A stretch of DNA of 64,000 nt from CAVTBX01 sp963733135 (GCA_963733135.1 CAVTBX010000007.1:186001-250000); one strand, 5' to 3'. Shown: positions 33,116-41,396, counted from the stretch's first letter. Program-made: numbers and translations. Notes: generated by a model not told the origin, from the letters alone.

Positions 33116-33680
33116 GTGGCCATGATGGACGACCTGCTGACGGATGCCGAGCGGAGGATGGACAAGTCCGTGGAGGCGGCCGCCCACGAGTTCAACACCG
33201 TGCGGACCGGACGTGCCTCGACGGCGCTCCTCGACCGCAGTCGAGATCGACTATTACGGCCAGAAGACGCCCCTCAAACAGCTCGCGACGATCAACGTTC
33301 CCGAGCCGCGTCTCCTGACCGTCCAGCCGTATGACCCGGGCTCCGTGAAGCCGATCGAGCGAGCGATCCAGGAGTCCGACCTCGGTCTGACACCCTCGAA
33401 CGACGGCAAGCTGATCCGGTTGCCGATCCCGCAGCTCACCGAAGAGCGGCGCAAGGAGCTCGTGAAGATCGTCCGCCACCTGGCCGAGGAGGGGCGCGTG
33501 GCCGTTCGGAACATCCGCCGGGACGTCATGCACGACCTGAAGGAGCTTGTCCGTGACGGCGAGGTCGGCGACGACGAGGAGCGGCGCGCCGAGGACCGCG
33601 CCCAGAAGCTCACCGACGAGCACGTGAAGCGGATCGACGAGGCCCTGAAGCGCAAGGAAGAGGAGATCATGGAGGTCTAG
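33116..33680 (+). CDS. frr: Ribosome recycling factor, with an apparent single-base insertion
   Basis: Releases ribosomes after termination together with EF-G; essential. The first frame reads MAMMDDLLTDAERRMDKSVE to TGRASTALLDR; the family then continues VEIDYYGQKTPLKQLATINV, but that lies one frame on. Removing the A at 33239 (CGC-A-GTC) joins the parts into 187 residues, the normal RRF length. The rest (RLLTVQPYDP, IRLPIPQLTEERRKELVKIV, VAVRNIRRD) is intact. Since a cell cannot live without RRF, a sequencing or assembly error is the best explanation; a programmed shift is not excluded. Confidence 0.92.
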
Positions 33681-33703
33681 GAGGACCTCCCGTTCCACGA
33701 GCG

Positions 33704-34453
33704 ATGAGCCTCATCACCAAGCTGCGCACGCTCCGCGGGCTTCGGCCCGCCCCCGAGCACGAGCTCCCGGAGGTCGCGCGGGCGATCGCGATCATCATGG
33801 ACGGGAACGGCCGCTGGGCACGGAGGCGGGCTCTGCCCGTCGCGGCTGGGCATCGCGCCGGCGCACGGGCGCTGCACAGGACTGTCGAGGCGGCCCTCGA
33901 CCTCGGGGTCGAGTCGATCTGCGTCTACGCGTTCTCGACGGAGAACTGGTCGCGCCCGCCCGCGGAGGTCGAGGCCCTCATGGAGATCTTCGTCGAGACG
34001 ATCGAGCGCGAGCTGCCAGACCTCGTGCGCAAAGGCGTTCGCGTTCGCTTCATCGGCAGGCGCGACCGGGCCAGCGACGCGATGCGGGCCAAGATGGCCG
34101 AGCTCGAGGAGGAAACGCTCGCCAACGAGCGGCTTCAGCTCTGGATCGCCTTCGATTACGGCGGCCGCGACGAGCTCGTAGAGGCCACGCGGCGCATCGT
34201 CGAGGACGGTGTCGACCCGCGCGACGTCGACGAGAACGCGATCGGCGCCCGGCTCTACGCGCCTGAGATGCCGGAGCCGGATCTCCTGATTCGCACCTCG
34301 AACGAGCTCCGGGTGTCGAATTTCCTCCTCTGGCAGCTCGCGTACACGGAGCTCGTCTTCGTCGACACTCTCTGGCCCGACTTCGGTGAGAGCCACCTAC
34401 GCCAGGCGCTGACCGAGTATGCAGGCCGCCGCCGCCGGTTCGGCGGTCGATGA
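33704..34453 (+). CDS. uppS: Isoprenyl (undecaprenyl) diphosphate synthase
   Basis: Cis-prenyltransferase that builds the C55 (or shorter) lipid carrier for peptidoglycan. 249 residues: AIIMDGNGRWARRRALPVAA with the catalytic Asp, GHRAGARALHRTVEAAL, VYAFSTENWSRPPAEVEALM and PDLLIRTSNELRVSNFLLWQ. It lies 23 bp after frr, in the usual frr-uppS-cdsA-dxr-rseP-ispG series. Confidence 0.96.
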   Translation: MSLITKLRTLRGLRPAPEHELPEVARAIAIIMDGNGRWARRRALPVAAGHRAGARALHRTVEAALDLGVESICVYAFSTENWSRPPAEVEALMEIFVETIERELPDLVRKGVRVRFIGRRDRASDAMRAKMAELEEETLANERLQLWIAFDYGGRDELVEATRRIVEDGVDPRDVDENAIGARLYAPEMPEPDLLIRTSNELRVSNFLLWQLAYTELVFVDTLWPDFGESHLRQALTEYAGRRRRFGGR

Positions 34454-34498
34454 GTAGCCGCGAGAAATGCTTCGCATTTCCCGCGGGGGGATCTACTC
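34452..34498 (+). terminator. Stem-loop after uppS
   Basis: GAAATGC-TTC-GCATTTC (34464-34480) extended by CCGCG/CGCGG and by GAGTAG/CTACTC after short interruptions. It overlaps the uppS stop codon and has no T-run; it may attenuate read-through into cdsA or stabilise the upstream message. Confidence 0.5.
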
Positions 34499-34558
34499 GC
34501 CTCGCTTCGCTCGCGATATCAGCCGGCCCTTGGCGTTGCGGTCGAGGCTAGTCAAGAG

Positions 34559-35350
34559 GTGAGCTCGCTGATTTCGCGGGTGGCCGTCGCGGCCGCCGGC
34601 CTTCCGCTCGTCCTCGGCTTCGCGTATCTCGGCGGCTGGTTCCTCTTCGCGCTCGTCGCAGGAGCGGGCTTGGTCGCGCTACACGAGCTCTACCGGCTCG
34701 CACGACCCCTTCGGCCGCTTGTCCTCGCAGGCTACGCAGGGGTCCTCGGCGCGCTCGTCGGGGCACAGCTCGAGGGGGCCGAGTGGCTCCTCGGCGGCTT
34801 CCTCGTCGTGTTTCCGCTCACATTCCTCTTCGCAGCCGTGGCGGCGACACGGCAGTCGACGACGGTGGCCATGGCGTCGACGATCTTCGGCGCCGGCTGG
34901 ATCGGGTTCGGGCTCGGCCATCTCCTCCTGATCCGCGATCTGCCTGACGTCGGGCAGGAAGCGCTCATCGCCGTCTTCATCGTCGTCTTCGCCGTCGACA
35001 CGGTCGCGTTCGTGGGCGGCCGTCTCGCCGGGCGCCACAAGATGACCCCGGTGCTCTCGCCCGGGAAGACCTGGGAGGGCTTCGTGGCCGGGGCACTCGC
35101 GGGGATCGTGGCCAGCTTCTTCGCCCTGTACTCGAGCGAGTTCGCCGCCGACTGGCGTTCGATCGTCGTCGGTGCGGTTATCGTGGCCGCCGCGACGGTT
35201 GGAGATCTCTTCGAGTCACTGGTGAAGCGCGACCTCGGCGCGAAGGACACGGGCCGAGTCCTCCTCGGCCACGGCGGTGTGCTCGACCGGATCGACAGCC
35301 TCCTGTTCGCCGGCCCGGCCGCGTACTACGTGCTCCTCGCGCTGATCTGA
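34559..35350 (+). CDS. cdsA: Phosphatidate cytidylyltransferase
   Basis: Makes CDP-diacylglycerol for all phospholipids. 263 residues, about seven membrane segments. C-terminal signature VGDLFESLVKRDLGAKDTGR followed by LLGHGGVLDRIDSLLFAGPA, the CdsA consensus. GTG start with AAGAG just upstream. A pgsA-like gene that would use its product is at 50881. Confidence 0.94.
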   Translation: MSSLISRVAVAAAGLPLVLGFAYLGGWFLFALVAGAGLVALHELYRLARPLRPLVLAGYAGVLGALVGAQLEGAEWLLGGFLVVFPLTFLFAAVAATRQSTTVAMASTIFGAGWIGFGLGHLLLIRDLPDVGQEALIAVFIVVFAVDTVAFVGGRLAGRHKMTPVLSPGKTWEGFVAGALAGIVASFFALYSSEFAADWRSIVVGAVIVAAATVGDLFESLVKRDLGAKDTGRVLLGHGGVLDRIDSLLFAGPAAYYVLLALI

Positions 35351-35359
35351 AGCACGCGC

Positions 35360-35383
35360 GGGCCGGACAAGTCCGGCCCCTAC
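35360..35383 (-). repeat. Short GTAG-headed palindromic repeat, copy 2 (inverted)
   Basis: On the minus strand: TGTAGG followed by GGCCGGACTTGTCCGGCC and GCGCG. Immediately downstream of cdsA; may double as a terminator. Related to copies at 21798 and 35397. Confidence 0.7.
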
Positions 35384-35396
35384 ACCCCCGCATCTG

Positions 35397-35418
35397 TAGT
35401 GGCGGGATTTATCCCGCC
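35397..35418 (+). repeat. Short GTAG-headed palindromic repeat, copy 3
   Basis: TGTAGT followed by the palindrome GGCGGGAT-TT-ATCCCGCC and CGCG. It contains the TAA stop of the minus-strand methyltransferase gene and faces copy 2 tail to tail, between converging genes. Confidence 0.7.
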
Positions 35419-36032
35419 CGCGAGGTACCGACCCACCTGAACCCCGTTGCCTCGATCGCGCCCGCGTCGATCAGGGTTTGTTCCAGAGCCTCACTGGCGA
35501 CGCCGCCGAGCTCACCGTGGAGGTACGGCATCCACTCGAGGAGCTGCTCGTCGAAGCGTTTCCGAAGGGCCTGGAGCATCGCCTCGCTCGTGTGGAGCCC
35601 GTCGTACTCCGCCCGGAGCTTCTCGACGCTCCGGGGCGGAGCCTCCGCCCGTCCGGCGGCGTGGAGCGCACCGAGCTGTCCGAGATACCAGTCGGCCGTG
35701 TCCCCGTCGAGCCGCTCGTGCGCGAACTCGACCAGGACGAACGGCCCGCCCAGCTCGAGGAGCGACGCAATGCGGGCCACAGCCGCGTGAAGGTCATGGA
35801 TGTGGTGGAGCGAGCGCTGCGCGACGACGGCGTCGAATGTCTCCGGCTCCTCGAAGTCCTCGAGCCCCACACGCCGAAAGATTTCCCCGTCGGGGGCCTC
35901 GGGGTCGATCGCGGTCATGTTCCAGCCCCGACCCGCGAGCTCGAGCGCGAGCCTACCGCCTCCACAGCCGACCTCGAGGACGCGGGCAGGCGGAGTTGGG
36001 AGGTGCTCGGCCACGAGCGCGGCGTAGTCCAC
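35409..36032 (-). CDS. Class I SAM-dependent methyltransferase
   Basis: 207 residues. Motif I is RVLEVGCGGGRLALELAGRG, followed by the acidic ribose contact in NMTAIDPEAPDG and the post-I motif FDAVVAQRSLHHIHDL. This is a methyltransferase_11/UbiE-like fold; substrate unknown. GTG 36032 is chosen because TAGGCT lies 8 nt upstream on its strand, using bases of the left end of hairpin F1c. Opposite in strand to the envelope genes on either side. Confidence 0.85.
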   Translation of the reverse strand: MDYAALVAEHLPTPPARVLEVGCGGGRLALELAGRGWNMTAIDPEAPDGEIFRRVGLEDFEEPETFDAVVAQRSLHHIHDLHAAVARIASLLELGGPFVLVEFAHERLDGDTADWYLGQLGALHAAGRAEAPPRSVEKLRAEYDGLHTSEAMLQALRKRFDEQLLEWMPYLHGELGGVASEALEQTLIDAGAIEATGFRWVGTSRAG

Positions 36033-36043
36033 GGGAGCGGAGC

Positions 36044-36212
36044 CTAGGAGGGTTCGACGAGATTGTCTTCGTTGTCTGGTCGCGCTGCGTGCTTCGAGGC
36101 AAGAACGCAGGGAGTGTTCGTACCTTGAGGTACGGGCACGACTGAGGACGCCGCCTCGAGGCGCGCGGCGCGGTCCAGGCGGCACAACGGCTATCTCGTC
36201 GAACCCTCCTAG
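36044..36212 (+). repeat. Long-hairpin element family 1, copy F1c
   Basis: 169 bp with perfect 20-bp terminal inverted repeats (CTAGGAGGGTTCGACGAGAT and its complement). Inner arms pair with U-G wobbles. Core AAGAACGCAGGGAGTG (36101-36116), hairpin with TTGA loop, CACGACTGAGGACGCC (36137-36152). It lies between the divergent methyltransferase and dxr genes, and its terminal CTAG contributes to the -10 boxes on both sides (TAGGCT leftward, TAGACT rightward). Confidence 0.9.
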
Positions 36213-36215
36213 ACT
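36210..36215 (+). promoter_or_regulatory. -10 box for dxr (TAGACT)
   Basis: TAGACT, 7 nt before the dxr ATG; its first three bases are the last bases of long-hairpin element F1c. Confidence 0.5.
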
Positions 36216-36222
36216 GCGAGCG

Positions 36223-37317
36223 ATGAAGCGCATCGCCCTCCTCGGCGCCACCGGCTCGATCGGCCGGCAGGCGCTCGAGGTCGTCGAGGCCCATCCCGAG
36301 CTTGAGCTTTGTGCACTGGCGGTCGGGTCGCAGAGAGACGAAGCCGAGCGGATCGCCGCCGCGCACGGAGTCGAGCACGTGTCGGTCGGTGGCGACCCGC
36401 CCCTCGACGAGCTCGTGCGCGCCTCGAAGCCGGACGTCGTCCTGAACGCCGTCGTCGGCTTCGCCGGGCTCTCGGCCACGCTCGAGGCGCTCGAAGAAGG
36501 CATAGATCTCGCGCTCGCCAACAAGGAGAGCCTCGTCGCAGCCGGTGACCTCGCACTCCAAGCGCAGAGGCGGGGAGGAGGGCGCATCCTCCCGGTCGAC
36601 AGCGAGCACTCGGCTGCGTTCCAGTGCCTGGAGGGTAGGGAGCCTGAGACCGTGGGCTCGCTGGTGCTGACGGCGTCGGGTGGCCCGTTCCGGGGTCGCA
36701 CGCGGGCCGAGCTCGGCTCTGTGACCCCGGCGGAGGCTCTCGCACACCCGACCTGGAACATGGGCCCGAAGATCACCGTCGATTCGGCGACGCTCATGAA
36801 CAAGGGTCTCGAGCTGATCGAGGCCCACTTCCTCTTCGGCCTTCCGTACGAGCAGATCGAGGTCGTCGTACACCCGACCTCCGTCGTGCACGCGCTCGTG
36901 CGCTTCCGCGACGGGGCGTCGCTCGCGCACCTCGGCTACCCGGACATGCGGGTCCCGATCTCGTTCGCTCTGACCTATCCCGACCGGGCCGAGACGCCGA
37001 TCTCGTCGCTCGACTTCACCTCGGGGCTCATCCTCGAGTTTGGGCCGCCGGACGAGGACGCGTTTCCCTGCCTGGCGCTCGCGCGGGCGGCGGGAGAGGC
37101 GGGGAGGACAGCACCCTGCGCACTGAACGCGGCCAACGAGGTCGCCGTCGCGTCGTTCCTGGACGGGAATCTGCCCTTCCTCGGCATCCCGGACGTCGTG
37201 GATCGAACGCTGTCAGCCGTTTCGACGCCCAGAGCGGAGTCGCTCGATGAGCTTATGGCGATCGACCGGGAGGCACGCCGCGTGGCCTTCGCGCTGACGC
37301 GCGAGCTGGTTCACTGA
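36223..37317 (+). CDS. dxr: 1-deoxy-D-xylulose 5-phosphate reductoisomerase
   Basis: Second step of the MEP isoprenoid pathway: DXP to MEP with NADPH. 364 residues: KRIALLGATGSIGRQALEVV for NADPH binding, ALANKESLVAAGDL, PVDSEHSAAFQCLEG with metal-binding residues, TASGGPFRGRTRAELGSVTP, MGPKITVDSATLMNKGLELI. ispG (a later MEP step) lies downstream, and rseP intervenes as in many actinobacteria. Confidence 0.97.
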   Translation: MKRIALLGATGSIGRQALEVVEAHPELELCALAVGSQRDEAERIAAAHGVEHVSVGGDPPLDELVRASKPDVVLNAVVGFAGLSATLEALEEGIDLALANKESLVAAGDLALQAQRRGGGRILPVDSEHSAAFQCLEGREPETVGSLVLTASGGPFRGRTRAELGSVTPAEALAHPTWNMGPKITVDSATLMNKGLELIEAHFLFGLPYEQIEVVVHPTSVVHALVRFRDGASLAHLGYPDMRVPISFALTYPDRAETPISSLDFTSGLILEFGPPDEDAFPCLALARAAGEAGRTAPCALNAANEVAVASFLDGNLPFLGIPDVVDRTLSAVSTPRAESLDELMAIDREARRVAFALTRELVH

Positions 37318-37347
37318 CCTTGCCGCGCGGGAGCATTGTGCGCGACG

Positions 37348-38688
37348 ATGCGGGGGGTGGAGCGGCCGGAGACTCGCTACGCGTGGAACGGCGACAACTC
37401 GCTGGCCTACCAGGTCGTGGGCGACGGCCCGGTCGACCTCGTTTACCTCCAGGGGTACCTGTCGAACGTTGAGCTCAACTGGGAACATCCGGCCTTCGCT
37501 CGCTTTGCGCGCGAGCTGGCCCGGTTCTCTCGCCTGATCGTCACGGATCGGCGTGGCCTCGGCTGCTCCGAGCGTTTCACACCGGCGGATATCCCGCCAC
37601 TCGAAGCTCTAGTGGACGACCTGCTCGCGGTGCTCGACGCCGCCGGCTCCGAACGCGCGGCGGTCTTCGCCTCGGGCGACTGCGGCTACATCGCCATGCC
37701 GTTCGCGGCGACGCATCCGGACCGCGTCGCGGCGTTGATCCTCCACGGGACCTGGCCGACGTGGCGGAAGTCGGACGACTTCCCTTGGGGCTGGACGGAG
37801 GAGGAGCTCGAGAGAGAAGCGAAAACCGCCTGTCGTCAGGACGGCTCGTGGTCCCGGCGTGCGAATCCATCGCTGACTGCCGACCAGCGCGGACTCGGCT
37901 GGTGCATCAAGTACGAGCGCGTGTCCCTCGCCCCCGGTGGCTGCTTGGCCGACACCTGGCGCTTCAATAGGACTGATGTACGAGGGGTTCTGCCGTCAAT
38001 CCAGGTTCCTACTCTCGTGCTGTACCGAGCGGAGGACGAGGAGGACGCCGCACCGAATCACTACCTGGCGTCCAGCATCCGCACCGCAACCCTCGTCGAG
38101 ATAGAAGGGTTCGATCATTTCCCGTGGGTGGCTCCGCAGGACGGGGTGATTCGCGAGGTCGAGCGGCTCCTCGCATCTGTGCAGGCCGAGGAGGCGGACC
38201 TCGACCGGGTACTCGCAACGGTCCTCTTCACAGACATCGTCGGCTCGACAGAGACGGTGGCGGAACTGGGAGATGCACGCTGGCGTGAGCTCGTCCAGCG
38301 GCACCACGCGACGGTTCGGGCGGTTCTCGCCCGCTACCGCGGTAGGGAGATCGACACGGCCGGGGACGGCTTCTTCGCGTCCTTCGACGGGCCCGCCCGG
38401 GCCGTTCGGTGCGCGAGCGCGGCTGTCGACGCGGTGAAGCCGCTCGGCATCGAGATCCGGGCCGGTGTCCACACCGGCGAGGTAGAGAAGATCGGGGAGA
38501 AGGTCGGAGGAATCGCGGTCAGCATCGGTGCCAGGCTCGGGGCTCTCGCGGGCGCCTCCGAGGTTCTGGTGTCGCATACCGTGAAGGATCTTGTCGCCGG
38601 CTCGGGCCTCGAGTTCGAGGATCGCGGCGAGCACGCCCTCAAGGGCGTCCCCGGAACCTGGCGTGTCTTCGCGGCCACTTCGCCGTAG
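37348..38688 (+). CDS. Alpha/beta-hydrolase-like domain fused to a class III adenylate/guanylate cyclase
   Basis: 446 residues. N-terminal alpha/beta hydrolase fold (LAYQVVGDGPVDLVYLQGY, RLIVTDRRGLGCSERF). At the nucleophile elbow, where relatives have GSSEGG, this protein reads ASGDCG, so the catalytic Ser is replaced by Gly and the domain is probably a ligand sensor. The cyclase domain starts ATVLFTDIVGSTETVAELGD (metal Asp) with EIDTAGDGFFASFDGPARAV and GIEIRAGVHTGEVEKIGEKV; the second metal Asp, in DTAGDGFF, is present. Similar fusions occur in M. tuberculosis (Rv1900c type). ATG 37348 preferred to TTG 37336. It interrupts dxr-rseP. Confidence 0.88.
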   Translation: MRGVERPETRYAWNGDNSLAYQVVGDGPVDLVYLQGYLSNVELNWEHPAFARFARELARFSRLIVTDRRGLGCSERFTPADIPPLEALVDDLLAVLDAAGSERAAVFASGDCGYIAMPFAATHPDRVAALILHGTWPTWRKSDDFPWGWTEEELEREAKTACRQDGSWSRRANPSLTADQRGLGWCIKYERVSLAPGGCLADTWRFNRTDVRGVLPSIQVPTLVLYRAEDEEDAAPNHYLASSIRTATLVEIEGFDHFPWVAPQDGVIREVERLLASVQAEEADLDRVLATVLFTDIVGSTETVAELGDARWRELVQRHHATVRAVLARYRGREIDTAGDGFFASFDGPARAVRCASAAVDAVKPLGIEIRAGVHTGEVEKIGEKVGGIAVSIGARLGALAGASEVLVSHTVKDLVAGSGLEFEDRGEHALKGVPGTWRVFAATSP

Positions 38689-38728
38689 AACGGTTGCGGC
38701 CGGGGCCGCTGCTGGCACCCTGTAGCTC

Positions 38729-39958
38729 GTGGGAATCGCCGTCGCGATCGCCGGGCTCGCCTTCCTGATCCTCATCCACGAGGCGGGACACTTCTTCGCG
38801 GCCCTGGCGGTGGGAATGAGGCCGCGGCGGTTCTACGTCTTCTTTCCGCCGGCGCTCGTGAAGCGCGTCCGGAACGGGATCGAGTACGGAATCGGGTCGA
38901 TCCCGCTCGGCGGCTACGTGAAGATCCCGGGGATGCACCGGCCGGCCGAGCGCGACCTCGAGGCGCATCTCGCGCGGGCGTTCGAGGAGGCGCCGTGGCT
39001 CGAGCGTGACGCTGCGCCTGTTCGTGAGGCTCTCGCGGCCGGGCGGCTGGAAGATGCGCGTAACGTCCTTCCCGCACTTCGTAGTGCCGTCGGGCGCGCG
39101 AGCCTCTCCGAGTCTGTTGCACGCTCGGCGGAGCGGGGCCTGACTGACGTCGATGACGCGCTCTCGCGCGACGCCTACTGGCGCGCACCGGCCTGGAAGC
39201 GCATCTTCGTGATCGCGGCCGGGCCGCTCACGAACCTGGTGTTCGCCGTGCTCCTCCTCGCCGTCGTCTTCATGATCGGTGTCGCCGGCGAGGTCAACCG
39301 GAGCGTCGAGTCGGTGATCGAGGGTCGCCCGGCCGCGGCGGCGGGACTCCAACCGGGCGACGAGATCCTGGCCGTGGACGGTGACCCGACGGCCAGCTTC
39401 GACGCGATCTCCGAGGCGATCCAGGAGAACCAGGGCGATGAGACCACACTGACGGTCGAGCGCGACGGCGAGCGGATGACGGTCGGCCCGATCGACCCGG
39501 TTCAGGACGAGGACGGCCGCTGGATCGTGGGCTTTCGGCCTGGGTTTGACGAAGTCGAGTACGGACCCTTCGCTGCGCTCAGGGAGGCGACTGTCCGCAC
39601 GGCCGAGGTGACGAAGCTGATCGGCGTGTCGCTCGGCGGCATCGTGACCGGGGAGGGGCGAGACGAAGTCGCGAGCCCCGTCGGCATCGTCCAGGGCTCG
39701 AGCGAGGCCCTCGACGTGGGCTTCCGCTACTACCTCGGCGTTCTCGCGCTCATCAGCCTCTCGCTCGCGCTCCTGAACCTCCTGCCGCTCCTACCGCTCG
39801 ACGGAGGCCACATCGCCTTCTCAGTGATCGAGGCAGTGCGCCGGCGTGCGATCCCCCGGGAGGCATACGAACGCTTCTCCGTCGTCGGCATCGCGATCGT
39901 GCTGATGCTGTTCGTCCTCGGCGTGACGAACGACATCAACCGGCTGAACGGCAGCTAA
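38729..39958 (+). CDS. rseP: RseP/RasP-like site-2 metalloprotease with PDZ domain
   Basis: Intramembrane protease that cleaves anti-sigma factors and leftover signal peptides. 409 residues: zinc motif FLILIHEAGHFFAALAVGMR in the first membrane helix, PLGGYVKIPGM, then an insertion of about 60 helical residues before the second helix, a PDZ domain (AAAAGLQPGDEILAVDGDPT) and the second metal motif LNLLPLLPLDGGHIAF. Located between dxr and ispG, its normal place. Confidence 0.93.
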   Translation: MGIAVAIAGLAFLILIHEAGHFFAALAVGMRPRRFYVFFPPALVKRVRNGIEYGIGSIPLGGYVKIPGMHRPAERDLEAHLARAFEEAPWLERDAAPVREALAAGRLEDARNVLPALRSAVGRASLSESVARSAERGLTDVDDALSRDAYWRAPAWKRIFVIAAGPLTNLVFAVLLLAVVFMIGVAGEVNRSVESVIEGRPAAAAGLQPGDEILAVDGDPTASFDAISEAIQENQGDETTLTVERDGERMTVGPIDPVQDEDGRWIVGFRPGFDEVEYGPFAALREATVRTAEVTKLIGVSLGGIVTGEGRDEVASPVGIVQGSSEALDVGFRYYLGVLALISLSLALLNLLPLLPLDGGHIAFSVIEAVRRRAIPREAYERFSVVGIAIVLMLFVLGVTNDINRLNGS

Positions 39959-39961
39959 CAG

Positions 39962-40010
39962 CCGACGAAAATCCGGCCCCGCTTCGCGGAGCCATGACGA
40001 TTTCCGTCGG
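39962..40010 (+). terminator. Hairpin after rseP
   Basis: CCGACGAAAATC pairs with GATTTCCGTCGG (one mismatch), with a smaller GC-rich hairpin inside. It begins just after the rseP stop and precedes the ispG promoter. Confidence 0.5.
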
Positions 40011-40066
40011 GGATAACTCCTTGCTGATCCTGGAGTCGCGACGGGCGACGCCCACCGCGACTGTGT

Positions 40067-40098
40067 TTGACGGAGAGGCAACGCGGCGCGGATACACT
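40067..40098 (+). promoter_or_regulatory. ispG promoter (TTGACG / TACACT)
   Basis: -35-like TTGACG (40067-40072) and -10-like TACACT (40093-40098), 20 nt apart (18 if GATACA is used). The -10 ends 8 nt before ATG 40107. This argues against translation starting at the TTG of the -35 element. Confidence 0.55.
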
Positions 40099-40106
40099 GG
40101 CTCTCG

Positions 40107-41233
40107 ATGGCCAGCGAGCGCCAGATCAGGTCGGGAACGTGCCGATCGGCGGCGGGGCGCCCGTTGCCGTGCAGTCCATGACGCTCACGAAGACGCACGA
40201 CGTCGACGCGACGATGGCCCAGATCGGCGAGCTCGCCTCCGCGGGGTGCGAGATCGTCCGCGTCGCCGTTCCGAAGGACGAGGACGCGCAGGCGCTCAAG
40301 AAGCTCGTCTACCTGAGCCCGCTGCCGGTCATCGCCGACATCCACTTCAACGCTTCGCTCGCGCTGAAAGCGATCGAGGCCGGCGTTGCGGCCGTCCGCA
40401 TCAACCCGGGGAACATCGGGGGGCCCGACAAGACCGAGCTGGTCGTGGCCGCCGCGAAGAACGCCGGGATCCCGATGCGGATCGGCGCGAACTCCGGCTC
40501 GCTCCCCAAGCACCTTCTCGACCTGGCCCGCGAGGACACGGCCGAGGCGCTTGTCGAGGAAGCTCTTGAGCAGGTGCGGATCCTCGAGCGGATGGAGTTC
40601 TACGACTTCAAGATCTCGGTCAAGTCGAGCTCTGTGCCGACGATGATCCGGGCCTACCGGATGCTCTCAGAGCGCGTCCCGTATCCGCTCCACCTCGGCG
40701 TCACCGAGGCCGGCACGCCGTTCGCCGGCTCCATCAAGAGCGCCGTCGGGATGGGCGCGCTCCTCATGGACGGGATCGGCGACACGATGCGCGTCTCCCT
40801 CACGGCCGACCCGGTCGAGGAGGTCAAGGTCGCCTGGGAGATCCTGAAGGCGCTCGGCCTGCGCGAGCGCGGGCCCGTCATGATCGCCTGCCCCTCTTGC
40901 GGGCGCGACAACGTTGGCGTCTGGAACCTCGCCGAGAAGGTCGAGACCAGGCTCCGCGAGTACCCCCAGGCCTTCGAGGTCGCCGTCATGGGCTGCGCCG
41001 TCAACGGGCCAGGGGAGGCGGGCGACGCCGACTTCGGGATCGCCGGCGGCCGCGAGACCGGCTTCATCTACGCGCACGGCAACGTGCTCAAGAAGGTCTC
41101 CTCGGACATCCTCGTCGACGAGCTCTTCCACGAGATCGACCAGTGGATCGAGGGCGGGATGGTCCGCCCGAAGCGGCTCAAGCTCGCCAAGCCGGCCGCG
41201 CTCATGATGGCTGAAGCCGCGCAGCGGCCGTAG
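40107..41233 (+). CDS. ispG: 4-hydroxy-3-methylbut-2-enyl diphosphate synthase, with an apparent one-base deletion near its start
   Basis: Penultimate MEP-pathway step, [4Fe-4S] enzyme. The main frame has VGNVPIGGGAPVAVQSMT, PVIADIHFNASLALKAIEAG, VRINPGNIGG, IACPSCGRDNVGVWN and VMGCAVNGPGEAGDADFGIA with the cluster cysteines. It has no good start in its own frame. ATG 40107, 8 nt after a -10 box, reads MASERQIR in another frame; restoring one G at about 40128-40131 gives MASERQIRVGNVPIGGG, the expected N-terminus. If the sequence is right instead, GTG 40139 is the fallback start. The TAG stop is inside hairpin F2b. Confidence 0.9.
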
Positions 41234-41396
41234 TGCCTCTCCCGGTGGCGCTGATGAGGTTCTCGGTCGCGAGCACCAAGCCGGAGGGCGTACTCGGCCG
41301 CGGCCAAGGCTGGGAGCCTTGGCAAGGAGGAGGGCGGGCTCTGGCGCCGCGTGATCGCGAGCGAGAAGCCACCGTGCGCCGCCGGGAGAGGCACTA
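41231..41396 (-). repeat. Long-hairpin element family 2, copy F2b (inverted)
   Basis: 166 bp filling the whole ispG-proS gap. Arms TAGTGCCTCTCCCGG and CCGGGAGAGGCACTA are perfect for 15 bp and continue with one mismatch. The apical stem GCCAAGGCT/AGCCTTGGC (41303-41323) and, on the minus strand, GATCACGCG, CCTTGCCAAGGC, CTTGGCCGCGG and GGCTTGGTGC match F2a. Its right end stops one base before the proS GTG. Confidence 0.87.

Noticed and set aside
40067..40106. TTG 40067 as the ispG start
   Set aside because: It is the TTG of the -35-like TTGACG, and a -10 box lies downstream; the added residues have no resemblance to IspG. A frameshift from ATG 40107 explains the N-terminus better.
41231..41396. 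T-box riboswitch upstream of proS
   Set aside because: No T-box bulge sequence (GGTGGNACCGCG type) or Stem I motifs; the gap is a long hairpin of family 2 shared with the tsf-pyrH gap.
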